Shown: in pieces, positions 24,178-34,615 of the stretch
Layout: each line of letters begins with the position of its first letter
Numbering within the stretch: position 1 is the stretch's first letter
Origin: Ancylobacter vacuolatus
GTDB taxonomy: Bacteria > Pseudomonadota > Alphaproteobacteria > Rhizobiales > Xanthobacteraceae
Reading direction: 5' to 3'
DNA length: 64,000 bases
Assembly: GCF_030813595.1 (NCBI RefSeq)
Contig: NZ_JAUSUH010000013.1
Location: 62,001-126,000, forward strand
The notes under the pieces: model-generated
The model's database searches: none
What the model was told of the DNA's origin: nothing
What the model saw: only the letters and a program-made list of their open reading frames with translations
Made by a program: the position numbers and the translations under genes

Positions 24178-24573
24178 GTGGCGAAGGCCATTCATTCGAT
24201 GATCCGCGTGCTCGACGAGGCGCGCTCGGTTGATTTCTACGCGCGTGCCTTCGGGCTGGAGGTGGCGCAGCGTCTGCCCTTTGACGGCTTCACGCTGGTT
24301 TATCTGCGCAACGCGGAAGCCGATTTCGAGGTCGAGTTGACCATCAACCACGACCGGGCCGAGCCCTATGTGCTGGGCGACGGCTATGGCCACATCGCCT
24401 TCGTGGTGGACGATCTCGCCGCCGAACATGCGCGCTTCACGCAGGAAGGCCTCAATCCCAACCCGATCAAGGAATTTTTCCACGAGGGCGTGCTGCTGGC
24501 CAAGTTCTTCTTCGTCACCGATCCCGATGGCTACAAGATCGAGGTGCTGCAGAAGCACGGACGCTACCGCTGA
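24178..24573 (+). CDS. VOC-family glyoxalase I-like protein (lactoylglutathione lyase)
   Basis: Protein of 131 residues from a GTG at 24178, chosen because GGAGGA stands five bases upstream and the family starts MAKAIHSMIRVLDEARS. An in-frame ATG at 24151 would add nine unlikely residues. Metal ligands of glyoxalase I are all visible: His in KAIHSMIRV, Glu in EVELTINHD, His in YGHIAFVVDD, Glu in YKIEVLQKHGRYR. It isomerises the methylglyoxal-glutathione adduct to lactoylglutathione; gloB, the next step, lies at 37.3 kb in this window. Confidence 0.9.
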   Translation: MAKAIHSMIRVLDEARSVDFYARAFGLEVAQRLPFDGFTLVYLRNAEADFEVELTINHDRAEPYVLGDGYGHIAFVVDDLAAEHARFTQEGLNPNPIKEFFHEGVLLAKFFFVTDPDGYKIEVLQKHGRYR

Positions 24574-24642
24574 ACGACCGCGCTGACACGCCAATCGGCG
24601 CGGAAAAACTCAATAATACATAAAAATACCTGGGAGGTTACA

Positions 24643-25179
24643 ATGGCTACACTGATCGACAGGCGCGGTCCGTCACGCCGCGCCGTGCTTGCCGGCATCG
24701 GCGCGGCCGGTGCGCTGATGGTGAGCGGCGCGGCGGTGCTCAACCCGCGCGAGGCGTGGGGCATGGAGGTTTCCGCGCTGAAGCCGGAAACGATGCGCAC
24801 GCTCATCGTGATGGCGCGCGACGTCTACCCGCATGACCGCATTCCCGACCGCTACTACGCCATCGCGATGAAGCCCTATGAGGCGGACGCCGCCAAGGAC
24901 CCCGCGCTGAAGGCGCTGGTGGAGGACGGCGTCATCACCCTCGATACGCTGTCCAAGGCCAAATACGGCGTCGCCTATGCCGATGTCGGCTGGGAGGACC
25001 AGCGCGTGGCGGTGCTGCGCGAGATCGAGGACAGCGCTTTCTTCCAGAAGGTGAGGGGCGGCCTCGTGGTCGGCCTCTACAACCAGGAGGAGGTGTGGCC
25101 GATCTTCGGCTATGAGGGCGCCTCGGCCGACAAGGGCGGTTACATCGACCGCGGCTTCAACGACATTGCCTGGCTGTAA
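24643..25179 (+). CDS. Tat-exported small subunit of GMC dehydrogenase (gluconate 2-dehydrogenase subunit 3-like)
   Basis: Protein of 178 residues. The N-terminus has a twin-arginine export signal: SRRAVLAGIGAAGALMVSG (RR at residues 12-13), then a cleavable AWG site. The mature domain MRTLIVMARDVYPHDRIPDR and ALVEDGVITLDTLSKAKYG matches the small subunits that accompany FAD-dependent GMC dehydrogenases of the gluconate, sorbitol and fructose type. Strong ribosome site GGGAGG at 24632. The catalytic gene follows 15 bases downstream. It likely carries the signal-less large subunit to the periplasm. Confidence 0.88.
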   Translation: MATLIDRRGPSRRAVLAGIGAAGALMVSGAAVLNPREAWGMEVSALKPETMRTLIVMARDVYPHDRIPDRYYAIAMKPYEADAAKDPALKALVEDGVITLDTLSKAKYGVAYADVGWEDQRVAVLREIEDSAFFQKVRGGLVVGLYNQEEVWPIFGYEGASADKGGYIDRGFNDIAWL

Positions 25180-25194
25180 GGGGAGGCTCGCATC

Positions 25195-26766
25195 ATGTCC
25201 GCACCCTTCGATCTGAATGATGATTCCGTCGTCGTCGTTGTCGGTTCCGGCGCCGGCGGCGGCACGCTCGGCACCGAGCTGGCTCTCAAGGGCATCAAGG
25301 TGGTGATCCTTGAAGCCGGCCAGCGCCACAACATGGAAGACTTCGTCAATAATGAGTGGGAGAGCTTCTCCCAGCTCGCCTGGACCGACATGCGCACCAC
25401 GTCCGGCTCGTGGCGGGTGCACAAGAACTTCCCCAACCTACCGGCCTGGATCGTCAAGGCGGTGGGCGGTTCCTCGGTGCATTGGGCGGGCGCCTCGCTG
25501 CGCCTGCAGGAGCACGAGTTCAAGACCCGCACCACCTATGGCGACCTGGACGGTGCCAATCTGCTCGACTGGCCGATCACACTCGCCGAGCTGGAGCCCT
25601 GGTACGCCAAGGCCGAGGACCGCATGGGCGTGACCCGCACCAACGGCATTCCCGGCCTGCCCGGCAACAACAACTTCAAGGTGTTCGAGGCCGGCGCGAA
25701 GAAGGTCGGCTACAAGGAGGTCTCCACCGGGCGGATGGCGATCAACAGCGAGCCGCGCGCCGACCGCGGTTCCTGCCAGCAGATCGGCTTCTGCTTCCAG
25801 GGCTGCAAGTCGGGGGCGAAATGGTCGACGCTGATCGCCGAGATCCCACGCGGCGAGGCCACCGGCAATCTGGAGGTGCGCCCGCAGAGCATGGTGCAGA
25901 AGATCGAGCACGATGCCTCCGGCAAGGTGACGGCCGTCGTCTATGTCGACAAGGACGGCAAGACCCAGCGCCAGAAGGCGCGCATCGTCGCGGTGGCCGG
26001 CAATTCGATCGAGAGCCCGCGCCTGCTGCTCAACTCCGCCAGCAACATGTTCCCGGACGGGCTCGCCAATTCCTCGGGGCAGGTGGGGCGCAACTACATG
26101 CGCCACATGACCGGCTCGGTCTACGCCATCTTCGAGAAGCCGGTGCACATGTATCGCGGCACCACCATGGCCGGCATCGTGCGCGACGAGGCGGTGAACG
26201 ACACCAAGCGCGGCTTCGCTGGCGGCTATGAGATGGAGACGCTCTCCATCGGCGTGCCGTTCATGGCCGCCTTCCTCGATCCCGGCGGCTGGGGCCGGCC
26301 CTTCGCCTCCGCCATGGACGGCTATGTGAACATGGCCGGGCTGTGGATCGTCGGCGAGGACATGCCGCAGGAAACCAACCGCGTCACCCTCAACACCGAC
26401 GTGAAAGACCAGTACGGGCTGCCGGTGGCCAATGTGCATTTCGACGACCACCCGAACGACGTCGCCATGCGCAACCATGCCTATGCCCAGGGCGCGGCGA
26501 TCTATGATTCGGTCGGCGCCACCCGCACCTTGCCGACGCCGCCTTATCCTTCCACGCATAATCTCGGCACCAACCGGATGAGCGCCAAGGCGCGCGATGG
26601 CGTGGTGAACAAGCACGGGCAGAGCCACGACATCCCGAACCTGTTCATCGCCGATGGCAGCCAGTTCACCACCGGCGGCGCCGAGAACCCGACGTTGACC
26701 ATCGTGGCGCTGGCGCTGCGGCAGGCCGATTTCATCGCCGGGGAGATGACGCGCAAGACGATCTGA
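25195..26766 (+). CDS. GMC family FAD-dependent oxidoreductase
   Basis: Protein of 523 residues. FAD-binding GSGAGGGTLGTELALKG near residue 17 with the following strand VVILEAGQRHN. GGSSVHWAGASLRLQ near residue 92 is the GMC signature for FAD/substrate contact. The C-terminal block GGAENPTLTIVALALRQADF holds the second FAD-contact motif, and THNLGTNRMSAKARDGVV precedes it; a His in this region would be the catalytic base. No signal peptide of its own. Paired with the Tat-signal subunit upstream. A third, multihaem cytochrome c subunit often present in such dehydrogenases is missing here. The substrate is an unidentified alcohol, sugar or polyol. Confidence 0.93.
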   Translation: MSAPFDLNDDSVVVVVGSGAGGGTLGTELALKGIKVVILEAGQRHNMEDFVNNEWESFSQLAWTDMRTTSGSWRVHKNFPNLPAWIVKAVGGSSVHWAGASLRLQEHEFKTRTTYGDLDGANLLDWPITLAELEPWYAKAEDRMGVTRTNGIPGLPGNNNFKVFEAGAKKVGYKEVSTGRMAINSEPRADRGSCQQIGFCFQGCKSGAKWSTLIAEIPRGEATGNLEVRPQSMVQKIEHDASGKVTAVVYVDKDGKTQRQKARIVAVAGNSIESPRLLLNSASNMFPDGLANSSGQVGRNYMRHMTGSVYAIFEKPVHMYRGTTMAGIVRDEAVNDTKRGFAGGYEMETLSIGVPFMAAFLDPGGWGRPFASAMDGYVNMAGLWIVGEDMPQETNRVTLNTDVKDQYGLPVANVHFDDHPNDVAMRNHAYAQGAAIYDSVGATRTLPTPPYPSTHNLGTNRMSAKARDGVVNKHGQSHDIPNLFIADGSQFTTGGAENPTLTIVALALRQADFIAGEMTRKTI

Positions 26767-26785
26767 CCGGCCGGGCGGCTTCTCC

Positions 26786-26872
26786 CTCGTCCCCGGGCTG
26801 TCCCGGGGACCCCGCTCGTTCGGGTCGATGCGCGAGAGCCTTGTGGCCGGGTCACGCCCGGCCATGACAGCG
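26786..26872. repeat. Composite palindromic intergenic repeat (type B)
   Basis: After the GMC gene: CTCGTCCCCGGGCTGTCCC then CGGGGACCCC, and after a spacer GTGGCCGGGTCACGCCCGGC then CATGACAG. It resembles the element at 4987-5078 and differs from the CGTCATCCCGG type. Confidence 0.6.
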
Positions 26873-26954
26873 TTTCGTCGGCGGCGACTTGACGCGCGGC
26901 CGGCTGCGCCGTGCTCCGGGTCGGGGTCCCGCATCCGATCCTCCCCGCCTTCCC

Positions 26955-26983
26955 CCGCCGGTCCGCGCCGGCGGTTTTCTTTT
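26955..26983 (+). terminator. Rho-independent terminator after the GMC gene
   Basis: Stem CCGCCGG-TCCGCG-CCGGCGG followed by TTTTCTTTT. It closes the Tat-subunit/GMC unit ahead of leuB. Confidence 0.75.
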
Positions 26984-27090
26984 GCGGCGCCCCGCACGTC
27001 TTGCCACCGCAATCATCTGGCTTTAGCACTCGCTCGCCGGGCAGTTCGCCCGGCATTGACGCTTCCTCAACGGCGCAAGCGAGGGACCTG

Positions 27091-28200
27091 ATGGCGACCC
27101 ACAAGCTTCTCCTTCTCCCCGGCGACGGCATCGGCATCGAGGTGATGGCCGAGGTGAAACGGGTCATCGACTGGCTCGACCGGCGCGGCCTCGCCTGCTT
27201 CGCCATCGAGGAGGACCTTGTCGGCGGCGCGGCCTATGATTCCTGCGGCCAGCCGATCTCCGAGGAGGCGATGGCCAAGGCTTTCGCCGCCGATGCCATC
27301 CTGCTCGGCGCGGTGGGCGGCACCAAATGGACGCATGTGCATTATGAGTCGCGTCCTGAGGCGGGCCTGCTGCGCCTGCGCAAGGACCTGCAGCTCTTCG
27401 CCAATCTGCGCCCGGCCGTGTGCTACCCCGCGCTCGCCGATGCTTCCAGCCTCAAGCGTGAGCTGGTGGAAGGCCTCGACGTGCTGATCGTGCGCGAGCT
27501 GACCGGCGGCGTCTATTTCGGCGAGCCCAAGACCATCACCGATCTCAGCGACGGCCAGAAGCGGGCGGTCGATACCCAGGTGTACGAATCCTACGAGATC
27601 GAGCGCATCGCCCGTGTCGCCTTCGAACTCGCCCGCACCCGTCGCAACAAGGTGGTCTCCACCGAGAAGCACAATGTGATGAAGACCGGCCTGCTGTGGA
27701 AGCAGGTGGTGAGCGAGGTGCACGGCGCCAATTACGAGGACGTGGAGCTGGAGCACCAGCTCGCCGATTCGTGCGGCATGCAGCTGGTGCGCGCGCCCAA
27801 GCAGTTCGACGTCATCGTCACTGACAATCTGTTCGGCGACATCCTCTCCGATGTCGCGGCCATGCTCACCGGCTCGCTCGGCATGCTGCCCTCCGCCTCG
27901 CTGGGCGGCACTGAAGAAGTCTCCGGCCGCCGTCGCGCGCTCTATGAGCCCGTGCATGGCGCCGCGCCTGATATCGCCGGCAAGGGCGTGGCCAATCCGA
28001 TCGCCATGATCGGCTCGCTCGCCATGGCGCTGCGCTATTCCTTCGGCGAGCTGGACGCGGCCGATCGCATCGAGGCGGCGATCGCCGGGGTGCTGGCCGG
28101 TGGCTTCCGCACCGCTGATATCTATTCCGAGGGCAAGACCCGCGTCGGCACCTCAGGCATGGGCGACGCCATCCTCGCCGAGCTGGACAAGGCGGCCTGA
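27091..28200 (+). CDS. leuB: 3-isopropylmalate dehydrogenase
   Basis: LeuB, 369 residues, start ATG at 27091 with GAGGGA just upstream, giving [19 protein letters not shown]. The substrate-binding block [17 protein letters not shown] is near residue 92 and [16 protein letters not shown] near 139. The catalytic [17 protein letters not shown] and [17 protein letters not shown] follow, and the Mg-binding [20 protein letters not shown] is near 238. [18 protein letters not shown] near 290 binds NAD. It oxidises 3-isopropylmalate in leucine synthesis. It is 4 kb downstream of leuD, on the same strand but in a separate unit (terminator before it). A longer upstream frame is not supported. Confidence 0.98.
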   Translation: MATHKLLLLPGDGIGIEVMAEVKRVIDWLDRRGLACFAIEEDLVGGAAYDSCGQPISEEAMAKAFAADAILLGAVGGTKWTHVHYESRPEAGLLRLRKDLQLFANLRPAVCYPALADASSLKRELVEGLDVLIVRELTGGVYFGEPKTITDLSDGQKRAVDTQVYESYEIERIARVAFELARTRRNKVVSTEKHNVMKTGLLWKQVVSEVHGANYEDVELEHQLADSCGMQLVRAPKQFDVIVTDNLFGDILSDVAAMLTGSLGMLPSASLGGTEEVSGRRRALYEPVHGAAPDIAGKGVANPIAMIGSLAMALRYSFGELDAADRIEAAIAGVLAGGFRTADIYSEGKTRVGTSGMGDAILAELDKAA

Positions 28201-28226
28201 GCCGTCCCTTCGGGCTTCAGAACACG

Positions 28227-28253
28227 AAAAGCCCGGCTTCGGCCGGGCTTTTT
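28227..28253 (+). terminator. Rho-independent terminator after leuB
   Basis: AAAAGCCCGGC-TTCG-GCCGGGCTTTTT, a strong stem with a UUCG loop and T-run. The A-run on its left side means it could also work in reverse. Confidence 0.95.
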
Positions 28254-28291
28254 GCTGTCGCGAGGCTGCAAGACTGAACTGCAAGACTCAT

Positions 28292-28319
28292 GAAAAAGCC
28301 CGGCGCGGGCCGGGCTTTG
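28292..28319 (-). terminator. Terminator of the small secreted-protein gene
   Basis: Read on the minus strand: AAAGCCCGGC-CCGC-GCCGGGCTTTTT, placed 30 bases past the stop of the 28350-28625 gene. Confidence 0.85.
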
Positions 28320-28349
28320 CGTCGTCAGGCAAGAGGCCGCAGCGGCGAA

Positions 28350-28625
28350 TCAGTAGCCCGGCAGGTCGAAACGGCTCGGCAGCGGCCAGCGAATGCCAGT
28401 GATTCCGCTGTCATCGCCATATTGCGGGTAGAGCGGCTGGGCGACATAGACATAGTTGAGGTCGCGCGAGGTGCCGGGCTTCACCACCGGGCCGGGATCG
28501 AGATAGGAGCGCGGCGGCAGCTTGCGAATGATGATGCGGTTGGATTCCTGCGCGTCGGCAGGCACCGTGGCGATGACGGCGGTGCCGCCGACCAGGGCGG
28601 CAAGGGCGAACAGGGCGACACGCAT
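28350..28625 (-). CDS. Small secreted protein of unknown function
   Basis: Protein of 91 residues: signal peptide MRVALFALAALVGGTAVIAT ending at ADA-Q (residue ~25). A short mature region follows with IIIRKLPPRSYLDPGPVVKP, YVYVAQPLYPQYGDD and a GIRWPLPSRFDLPGY end, rich in Pro, Tyr and aromatic residues. Ribosome site GGAGGTTGAG ahead of the ATG. Resembles short periplasmic proteins of Rhizobiales; no family function known. It ends at its own terminator opposite leuB. Confidence 0.75.
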   Translation of the reverse strand: MRVALFALAALVGGTAVIATVPADAQESNRIIIRKLPPRSYLDPGPVVKPGTSRDLNYVYVAQPLYPQYGDDSGITGIRWPLPSRFDLPGY

Positions 28626-28722
28626 CTCAACCTCCAGGAAACGGTCACGTCGCGCGGCGCGGACATTCCCGTCACAAACAACATTGCCCGGAACTTATCG
28701 TTCCGTCGAGATGATGAAAGTC

Positions 28723-29649
28723 CTAATTGCGCCGATCGGCGACGAAATATGCCGCTTCTACGAGAAGTGTGGCCGCGCTGCCGAAGCCGGCCAGCGCCGC
28801 CTCGGCCTCGCCGGTCAGCCGGGCGAGCTCGGCGCGGGCGCCGTCAATGCCAAGCGTGCCGACCAGCGTCGCCTTGCCGGCGGCGGCGTCCTTGCCCACC
28901 GCCTTGCCGACCAGGCTCGCCTCGCCCTCGACATCGAGCAGGTCGTCGGCGATCTGGAAGGCGCGTCCGACGGCTCGGGCATAGCGGTCGAGGCTCGCGC
29001 GCTCGGCCGGGCTCGCGCGCCCCAGCAGGGCGCCGGCCTCGCAGGCCTGGCGCAGCAGGGCGCCGGTCTTCATCGCCTGAAGCTCGATGATCGCCGGCGC
29101 CGGCAGGTCGAGCGGCTTTCCCTCGGCGAATCGGCCCTCGGCGGCGAGGTCCAGCATCTGCCCGCCGATCATGCCGGCCACGCCCGCCGCCCGCGCCAGG
29201 CTGGCGACCAGGGCGAGGCGCACCGCCGGGTCCGCATCGGTTTCTGCGCCGGCGAGGATCTCGAAGGCGAGGGTCAGCAGGGCGTCGCCGGCGAGAATCG
29301 CGGTTGCCTCGTCATAGGCGCAGTGCACGGTCGGCCGCCCGCGCCGCAGGTCGTCATTGTCCATGGCCGGCAGGTCGTCATGCACCAGCGAGTAGCAGTG
29401 AATGCACTCCAGCGCCGCCGCGGCTGGCATCGCTCGGGCGGCGGAGATGCCGAACAAAGCCGCTGATTCGACCACCAGGAACGGCCGCAGCCTTTTGCCC
29501 CCGGCCAGCGTGGCGTGGCGCATCGCTCCCGCCAGCCTTTCCCCCGGCGCGCCGCTGCGGGCGATCGCGCCGTCAATATAGGTGGCGACGGCCTCGGCCG
29601 TGCGGGAGAGCGCGAGCGCGAGGGGCGGGCGGCTTTGGGTGGCGGTCAT
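28723..29649 (-). CDS. ispA: Polyprenyl synthetase: farnesyl diphosphate synthase
   Basis: Protein of 308 residues from the ATG at 29649 (a TTG at 29673 is an in-frame alternative). It is all-helical with both Asp-rich motifs: DDLPAMDNDD near residue 92 (DDX4D form, typical of bacterial FPP synthases) and DDLLD near 232. GGKRLRPFLVVESAALFG near 50 and QAMKTGALLRQACEAGA near 191 are further family blocks. It condenses IPP with DMAPP/GPP to farnesyl diphosphate for quinones, undecaprenol and hopanoids. Divergent from mtgA; xseB and dxs, often next to ispA, are not in this window. Confidence 0.95.
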   Translation of the reverse strand: MTATQSRPPLALALSRTAEAVATYIDGAIARSGAPGERLAGAMRHATLAGGKRLRPFLVVESAALFGISAARAMPAAAALECIHCYSLVHDDLPAMDNDDLRRGRPTVHCAYDEATAILAGDALLTLAFEILAGAETDADPAVRLALVASLARAAGVAGMIGGQMLDLAAEGRFAEGKPLDLPAPAIIELQAMKTGALLRQACEAGALLGRASPAERASLDRYARAVGRAFQIADDLLDVEGEASLVGKAVGKDAAAGKATLVGTLGIDGARAELARLTGEAEAALAGFGSAATLLVEAAYFVADRRN

Positions 29650-29793
29650 CGGGTCCGAGGGATCGCTCAACAAGGGTAGCGCGTTGCGTGCCCGAGGCGG
29701 GCGGCGCGGTCAAGCGCGCGCGGGCCCGCACTCGCAACCCTTGGTCGACCGCCGCGAGCGAGCCGGCTAGAGTGTTTGCGCCGGGGAGTGAGC

Positions 29794-30462
29794 ATGGGTG
29801 TTCTGTGGAGTTGGGCCTGGAAGATCGCGCTCGTGGTCGTCGCGACCCCGCTCGTGCTCGGGCTTCTATATAATGTGGTGCCCGCCCCCTCGACGCTGAT
29901 GCTGGGCCGCTGGGTCACAGGCCAGCCGGTGACGCGCGTCTGGCTGCCTTTCGACGACATCTCTCCCAATCTCGTCCGCTCCGTGCTGGCCTCCGAGGAT
30001 GCGCGCTTCTGCACCCATTCGGGCGTCGACATGGTGGAACTGCAGGGAGTGATCGACGAATCGGACGGGCTCAACGCCCCGCGCGGCGCCTCCACCATCA
30101 CCATGCAGCTGGCGAAGAACCTGTTCCTGTGGAACGGGCGCAGCGTCATCCGCAAGGGGCTGGAGCTGCCGCTAGCGCTGTATCTCAACCTGGTCATGTC
30201 AAAGCAGCGGCAGCTGGAGATTTATCTCAACATCGCCGAATGGGGGCCGGACGGGCAGTTCGGCGTCGAAGCGGGCGCGCAGCGGGCCTTCGGGCGCTCG
30301 GCCGGCGACCTCTCGGCGCGGCAGGCGGCGCTGCTCGCGGTCATGCTGCCAAATCCGCACCGGCGCGATGCCGGCAAGCCCGGGCGTGGGCTGATCCGCC
30401 TTGCCGGCAATCTGCAGGCGCGGATTCCGCGCGAGGGGGCCGAACTGACCTCCTGCCTCTGA
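29794..30462 (+). CDS. mtgA: Monofunctional biosynthetic peptidoglycan transglycosylase
   Basis: GT51 glycosyltransferase, 222 residues, start ATG at 29794 with CGGGGAG upstream. One N-terminal membrane segment ([20 protein letters not shown]). Catalytic Glu in [15 protein letters not shown] near residue 67; [20 protein letters not shown] near 100 holds the second conserved block; [20 protein letters not shown] near 135 the third. It polymerises lipid II glycan strands outside the inner membrane. Neighbours ispA (opposite) and rpmF (downstream) follow the usual Rhizobiales order. Confidence 0.95.
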   Translation: MGVLWSWAWKIALVVVATPLVLGLLYNVVPAPSTLMLGRWVTGQPVTRVWLPFDDISPNLVRSVLASEDARFCTHSGVDMVELQGVIDESDGLNAPRGASTITMQLAKNLFLWNGRSVIRKGLELPLALYLNLVMSKQRQLEIYLNIAEWGPDGQFGVEAGAQRAFGRSAGDLSARQAALLAVMLPNPHRRDAGKPGRGLIRLAGNLQARIPREGAELTSCL

Positions 30463-30616
30463 GGGCAAAGGGCCGGACGCGCGAAGTCTGCGACAGATTT
30501 GCGTCTGCCTCTTTCGCTCGCGCGCATGAGTCTGTATAAGCCGCCACTCGAATTACGCACCATCCGGCGCCGGCCCTTCCGACTGGGCGTGAGCCAGGCC
30601 GGGACAGGAGAAGACG

Positions 30617-30802
30617 ATGGCAGTTCCGAAGAAGAAAACCAGCCCGTCGCGTCGCGGCATGCGCCGTTCCGCCGACGCCCTCGCCAAGCCGACCTATATC
30701 GAGGACAAGGATTCGGGCGAGCTGCGCCGTCCCCACCACCTCGACCTGAAGACCGGCATGTACAAGGGCCGTCAGGTGCTGAAGGTCAAGGCCGAGGCTT
30801 GA
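30617..30802 (+). CDS. rpmF: 50S ribosomal protein L32
   Basis: L32, 61 residues: [20 protein letters not shown], then the alphaproteobacterial form lacking the zinc-binding cysteines ([20 protein letters not shown]). The ribosome site AGGAGAAG is six bases from the ATG. A terminator follows at 30837. Confidence 0.98.
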   Translation: MAVPKKKTSPSRRGMRRSADALAKPTYIEDKDSGELRRPHHLDLKTGMYKGRQVLKVKAEA

Positions 30803-30836
30803 TCGCCTCTGCCGGGCCGTTTGCCCCGCGTTGCTG

Positions 30837-30862
30837 AAGCCGGCCCTTGAGGCCGGCTTTTC
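30837..30862 (+). terminator. Rho-independent terminator after rpmF
   Basis: AAGCCGGCC-CTTGA-GGCCGGCTTTTC: nine-base stem with a short T-run. Confidence 0.85.
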
Positions 30863-31017
30863 TGCGTTGGGTAGCCTGGTACAAGGCTGATGCGTTAACG
30901 CTTGGCTGCTAACCATCCAGAAGCCATGGCGAGCGAGGCCGGCGCCGTGCCTTTCCGGCGCACTTACCGCTCCGCCAGAACGATGATACCGTCCGCCCCT
31001 GAACCTGGGAGCCTGCC

Positions 31018-32259
31018 GTGTTGCGTGATGCGAGCCGTGGAATGCGCCGGCGCTTCGCCTGGCTGCTCGTGGCGGCCTTGGCGGCTCCTGTCCTGGCCGG
31101 CTGCGCCTCGCGCCCGGGCGACGACGCGCTTTCGATCATCGAGGGCGACACGGTCAGCGCCAGCCAGCACACACTTCTCGTCGCCTCCTCCCGCGCCCGC
31201 GACCCGCGGCCCGGTGTGTTCTACAATGGCGAGCGGACGCCCGAACTGAGCTTCGCCAGGGTCGAGGTTGGCGTGCCGCCCACCCACAAGCCGGGAATGG
31301 TGGAAGCGCCGACGAAATCACCGCCCAATCCTGCCACCGACATGGTGGTGCTCGAGGCTGTGTATCGCGACACGCCGACACAGTTCTCCGCCGACCTCAA
31401 GAGCCAGCTGGCGAAATATCCCGCCGGCAAGCGACAGGCGGTGATCTTCGTCCACGGCTACAACACGCTGTTCTCGGAGGCGCTCTATCGCCTCACCCAG
31501 ATGGTGGAGGATTCCAAGACGCCCGGCGTTCCGGTGCTGTTCACCTGGGCCTCGCGCGGCGGCATCGCCGATTATGTCTATGACAATAACAGCGCCACCG
31601 CCGCCCGCGACCGGCTGGAAGAGACGATACGCCTCGTCTTCGCCAGCGGTGCCGACCAGGTCAGCATCGTCGCCCACTCCATGGGCAATTGGGTGACGGT
31701 GGAGGCGCTGCGGCAGATCAAGATCTCCGACCGGCCGCTGCCGGAGAATAAGATCGGCAATATCGTGCTGGCCGCGCCCGACATTGATGTTGACGTGTTC
31801 AAGAGCCAGCTGAAGCGCTTCGGCAAACTGCCCAAACCCTTCATCGTCATCGTGTCGAGCGACGACAAGGCGCTGGCCTTCTCCGATTTCATCGCTGGCG
31901 ACAAGCCGCGCCTCGGCGCCTACACCCACGATGCCGAACTGGTCGAGTTGGGCGCCGTCGTCGTCGACATGTCCAATGTGAAGTCGACCGACGGCTTCAA
32001 CCACGCCAAATTCGCCCAGCTGGCGGAAATGGCCCCGCAGCTGCGCGGCATGCTGGCGCGGGCGGCGCAGGCGAGCGGCGGCTCTGCCGTCGAGGTGGCG
32101 GGGATTCAGTTCTCCGGTCTCGACCGGATGCGGGCCACGCAGGTTTCGGCGGGGCTTCCCGCTGCCACCCAGTCGAGCGCCGGCGCGCCTGAAGAGAGCG
32201 ATCCCGTGGTCGATACCTCCGCCGCCATCGTCGCTGCGGGGGCGGTGTCGCGGCGCTGA
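31018..32259 (+). CDS. Alpha/beta hydrolase lipoprotein (DUF900 family)
   Basis: Protein of 413 residues from a GTG at 31018 with GGGAG upstream (ATG at 31042 possible). Lipoprotein signal: RRRFAWLLVAALAAPVLAGC with lipobox LAGC. Alpha/beta hydrolase core: AVIFVHGYNTLFSEALYRL near residue 142, with HGYNT as oxyanion strand, and the nucleophile elbow VSIVAHSMGNWVTVEAL (AHSMG) near 222. NIVLAAPDIDVDVFKSQL and VSSDDKALAFSDFIAG carry the acidic residue. A Ser/Ala/Pro-rich tail ends the protein. DUF900 proteins are putative esterases of unknown substrate. It sits between rpmF and the PHA locus; any link to PHA turnover would be speculation. Confidence 0.9.
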   Translation: MLRDASRGMRRRFAWLLVAALAAPVLAGCASRPGDDALSIIEGDTVSASQHTLLVASSRARDPRPGVFYNGERTPELSFARVEVGVPPTHKPGMVEAPTKSPPNPATDMVVLEAVYRDTPTQFSADLKSQLAKYPAGKRQAVIFVHGYNTLFSEALYRLTQMVEDSKTPGVPVLFTWASRGGIADYVYDNNSATAARDRLEETIRLVFASGADQVSIVAHSMGNWVTVEALRQIKISDRPLPENKIGNIVLAAPDIDVDVFKSQLKRFGKLPKPFIVIVSSDDKALAFSDFIAGDKPRLGAYTHDAELVELGAVVVDMSNVKSTDGFNHAKFAQLAEMAPQLRGMLARAAQASGGSAVEVAGIQFSGLDRMRATQVSAGLPAATQSSAGAPEESDPVVDTSAAIVAAGAVSRR

Positions 32260-32449
32260 CGCACGCGGCGTGAGGCCGGTGATGGGAAAGGCGCTGCGCG
32301 GCTTCGCCCCGCGCCGAGGGCGTGCCCGGCCTTCCACGTCGCGCGCGGCAGGGACCGGAGCTGCGTGAGGCCCGAGGCCGATCAGGCCGCCCGGCGGCGC
32401 CCTGCCGGCTTGCAATCACCCATTGTCGGCGCTCACCCGTTGGCGGGGC

Positions 32450-33034
32450 TCACTCTTTCGTGCCGCCATCGCCCAGCTTGTCGAGACGCTTCTGCATGTC
32501 GGCGACCTGCCGGCGCAGTTCGTCGAAATCGTCCGGCTGCGGGCTGGCGGCCGGCGCGGGGGCGGCGTCCTCGGCGCGGGCGCCGGGAAGGAACATCTTG
32601 AAGGTGCGGTCGAACATTTCCATGTTCCGGCGCACATGTTCGTCCAATATGCCGAAGCCACCAATGCCGCCAATGCCCAGCGTCTTGGTGAAGTTCTCGC
32701 GCAGGCTGTTCTGTTCCTTGCTGAAATTCTCGATCGTCATGTCGAGATAGCGCGGCACCAGCATCTGCATGCTGTCGCCGTAGAAACGGATGATCTGGCG
32801 AAGGAAGTTGATCGGCAGGAGATTCTGGCCCTTGCCTTCCTGCTCGAAGATGATCTGGGTCAGCACGGAATGGGTGATGTCATCGGATGACTTCGCATCA
32901 TAGACGACGAAGTCTTCGCCGTTCTTGACCATCTGCGCGAGGTCTTCGAGCGTCACATAGGTGCTCGTGCCGGTATTGTAGAGGCGGCGGTTCGCGTATT
33001 TCTTGATGGTGACGGGTTCGTTGGATTTTGCCAT
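32450..33034 (-). CDS. phaR: Polyhydroxyalkanoate synthesis repressor PhaR
   Basis: Protein of 194 residues from the ATG at 33034. Starts further upstream are not supported by the family's N-terminus (MAKSNEPVTIKKYANRRLYN). The N-terminal DNA-binding/PHB-binding domain continues TGTSTYVTLEDLAQMVKNGE and DFVVYDAKSSDDITHSVLT to about residue 65. The middle, NLLPINFLRQIIRFYGDSMQ, is the PHB_acc domain. The C-terminus, after an Ala/Pro linker, ends in a coiled coil (DFDELRRQVADMQKRLDKLG). PhaR senses PHA polymer and represses phasin genes and itself. Divergent from phaA-phaB. Confidence 0.95.
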   Translation of the reverse strand: MAKSNEPVTIKKYANRRLYNTGTSTYVTLEDLAQMVKNGEDFVVYDAKSSDDITHSVLTQIIFEQEGKGQNLLPINFLRQIIRFYGDSMQMLVPRYLDMTIENFSKEQNSLRENFTKTLGIGGIGGFGILDEHVRRNMEMFDRTFKMFLPGARAEDAAPAPAASPQPDDFDELRRQVADMQKRLDKLGDGGTKE

Positions 33035-33302
33035 TGTGATCCAGTCGCCTTGATCGTTTCCCATTGAAAACTCTAGGACGTTTCCCAGCGCCCGGCTACA
33101 GGAATTGTGGCGGCTTACGGCCGCTCGCGCGGCACAATGTGGGGCTGGGCATGTCCCATGCTGACCTGACGTCAAGAAAATCCGTGTGCCATTGACATGG
33201 ATCACAGGTGGCTACCACGATGCTGTCACACCTGTTCAAGAAGGTGAGGCGCAGGCCCGAAGGCCGCGCTGCAAAACGGGACCGTACCGGAGGACGTCAT
33301 TC
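33035..33302. promoter_or_regulatory. Divergent phaR / phaA promoter region
   Basis: About 270 bases. The phaR and phaA starts face away from each other, so both promoters and any PhaR operator must lie here. I could not identify a confident palindrome or -35/-10 pair. The phaA ribosome site GGAGGACG stands at 33289-33296. Confidence 0.5.
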
Positions 33303-34481
<1,179 letters not shown>

Positions 34482-34615
34482 CGCGCTTCCGGCACAGCCG
34501 GCAGGGACTGTGATCCATCGCGGCGGCAAGGCGGACTCTCGACCTTGCCGCCATCAAGAATCGACGTACAAACCGTCGAGAGTTCCCTGGGGAAGGGACG
34601 CCAGAGGGGGGATAC

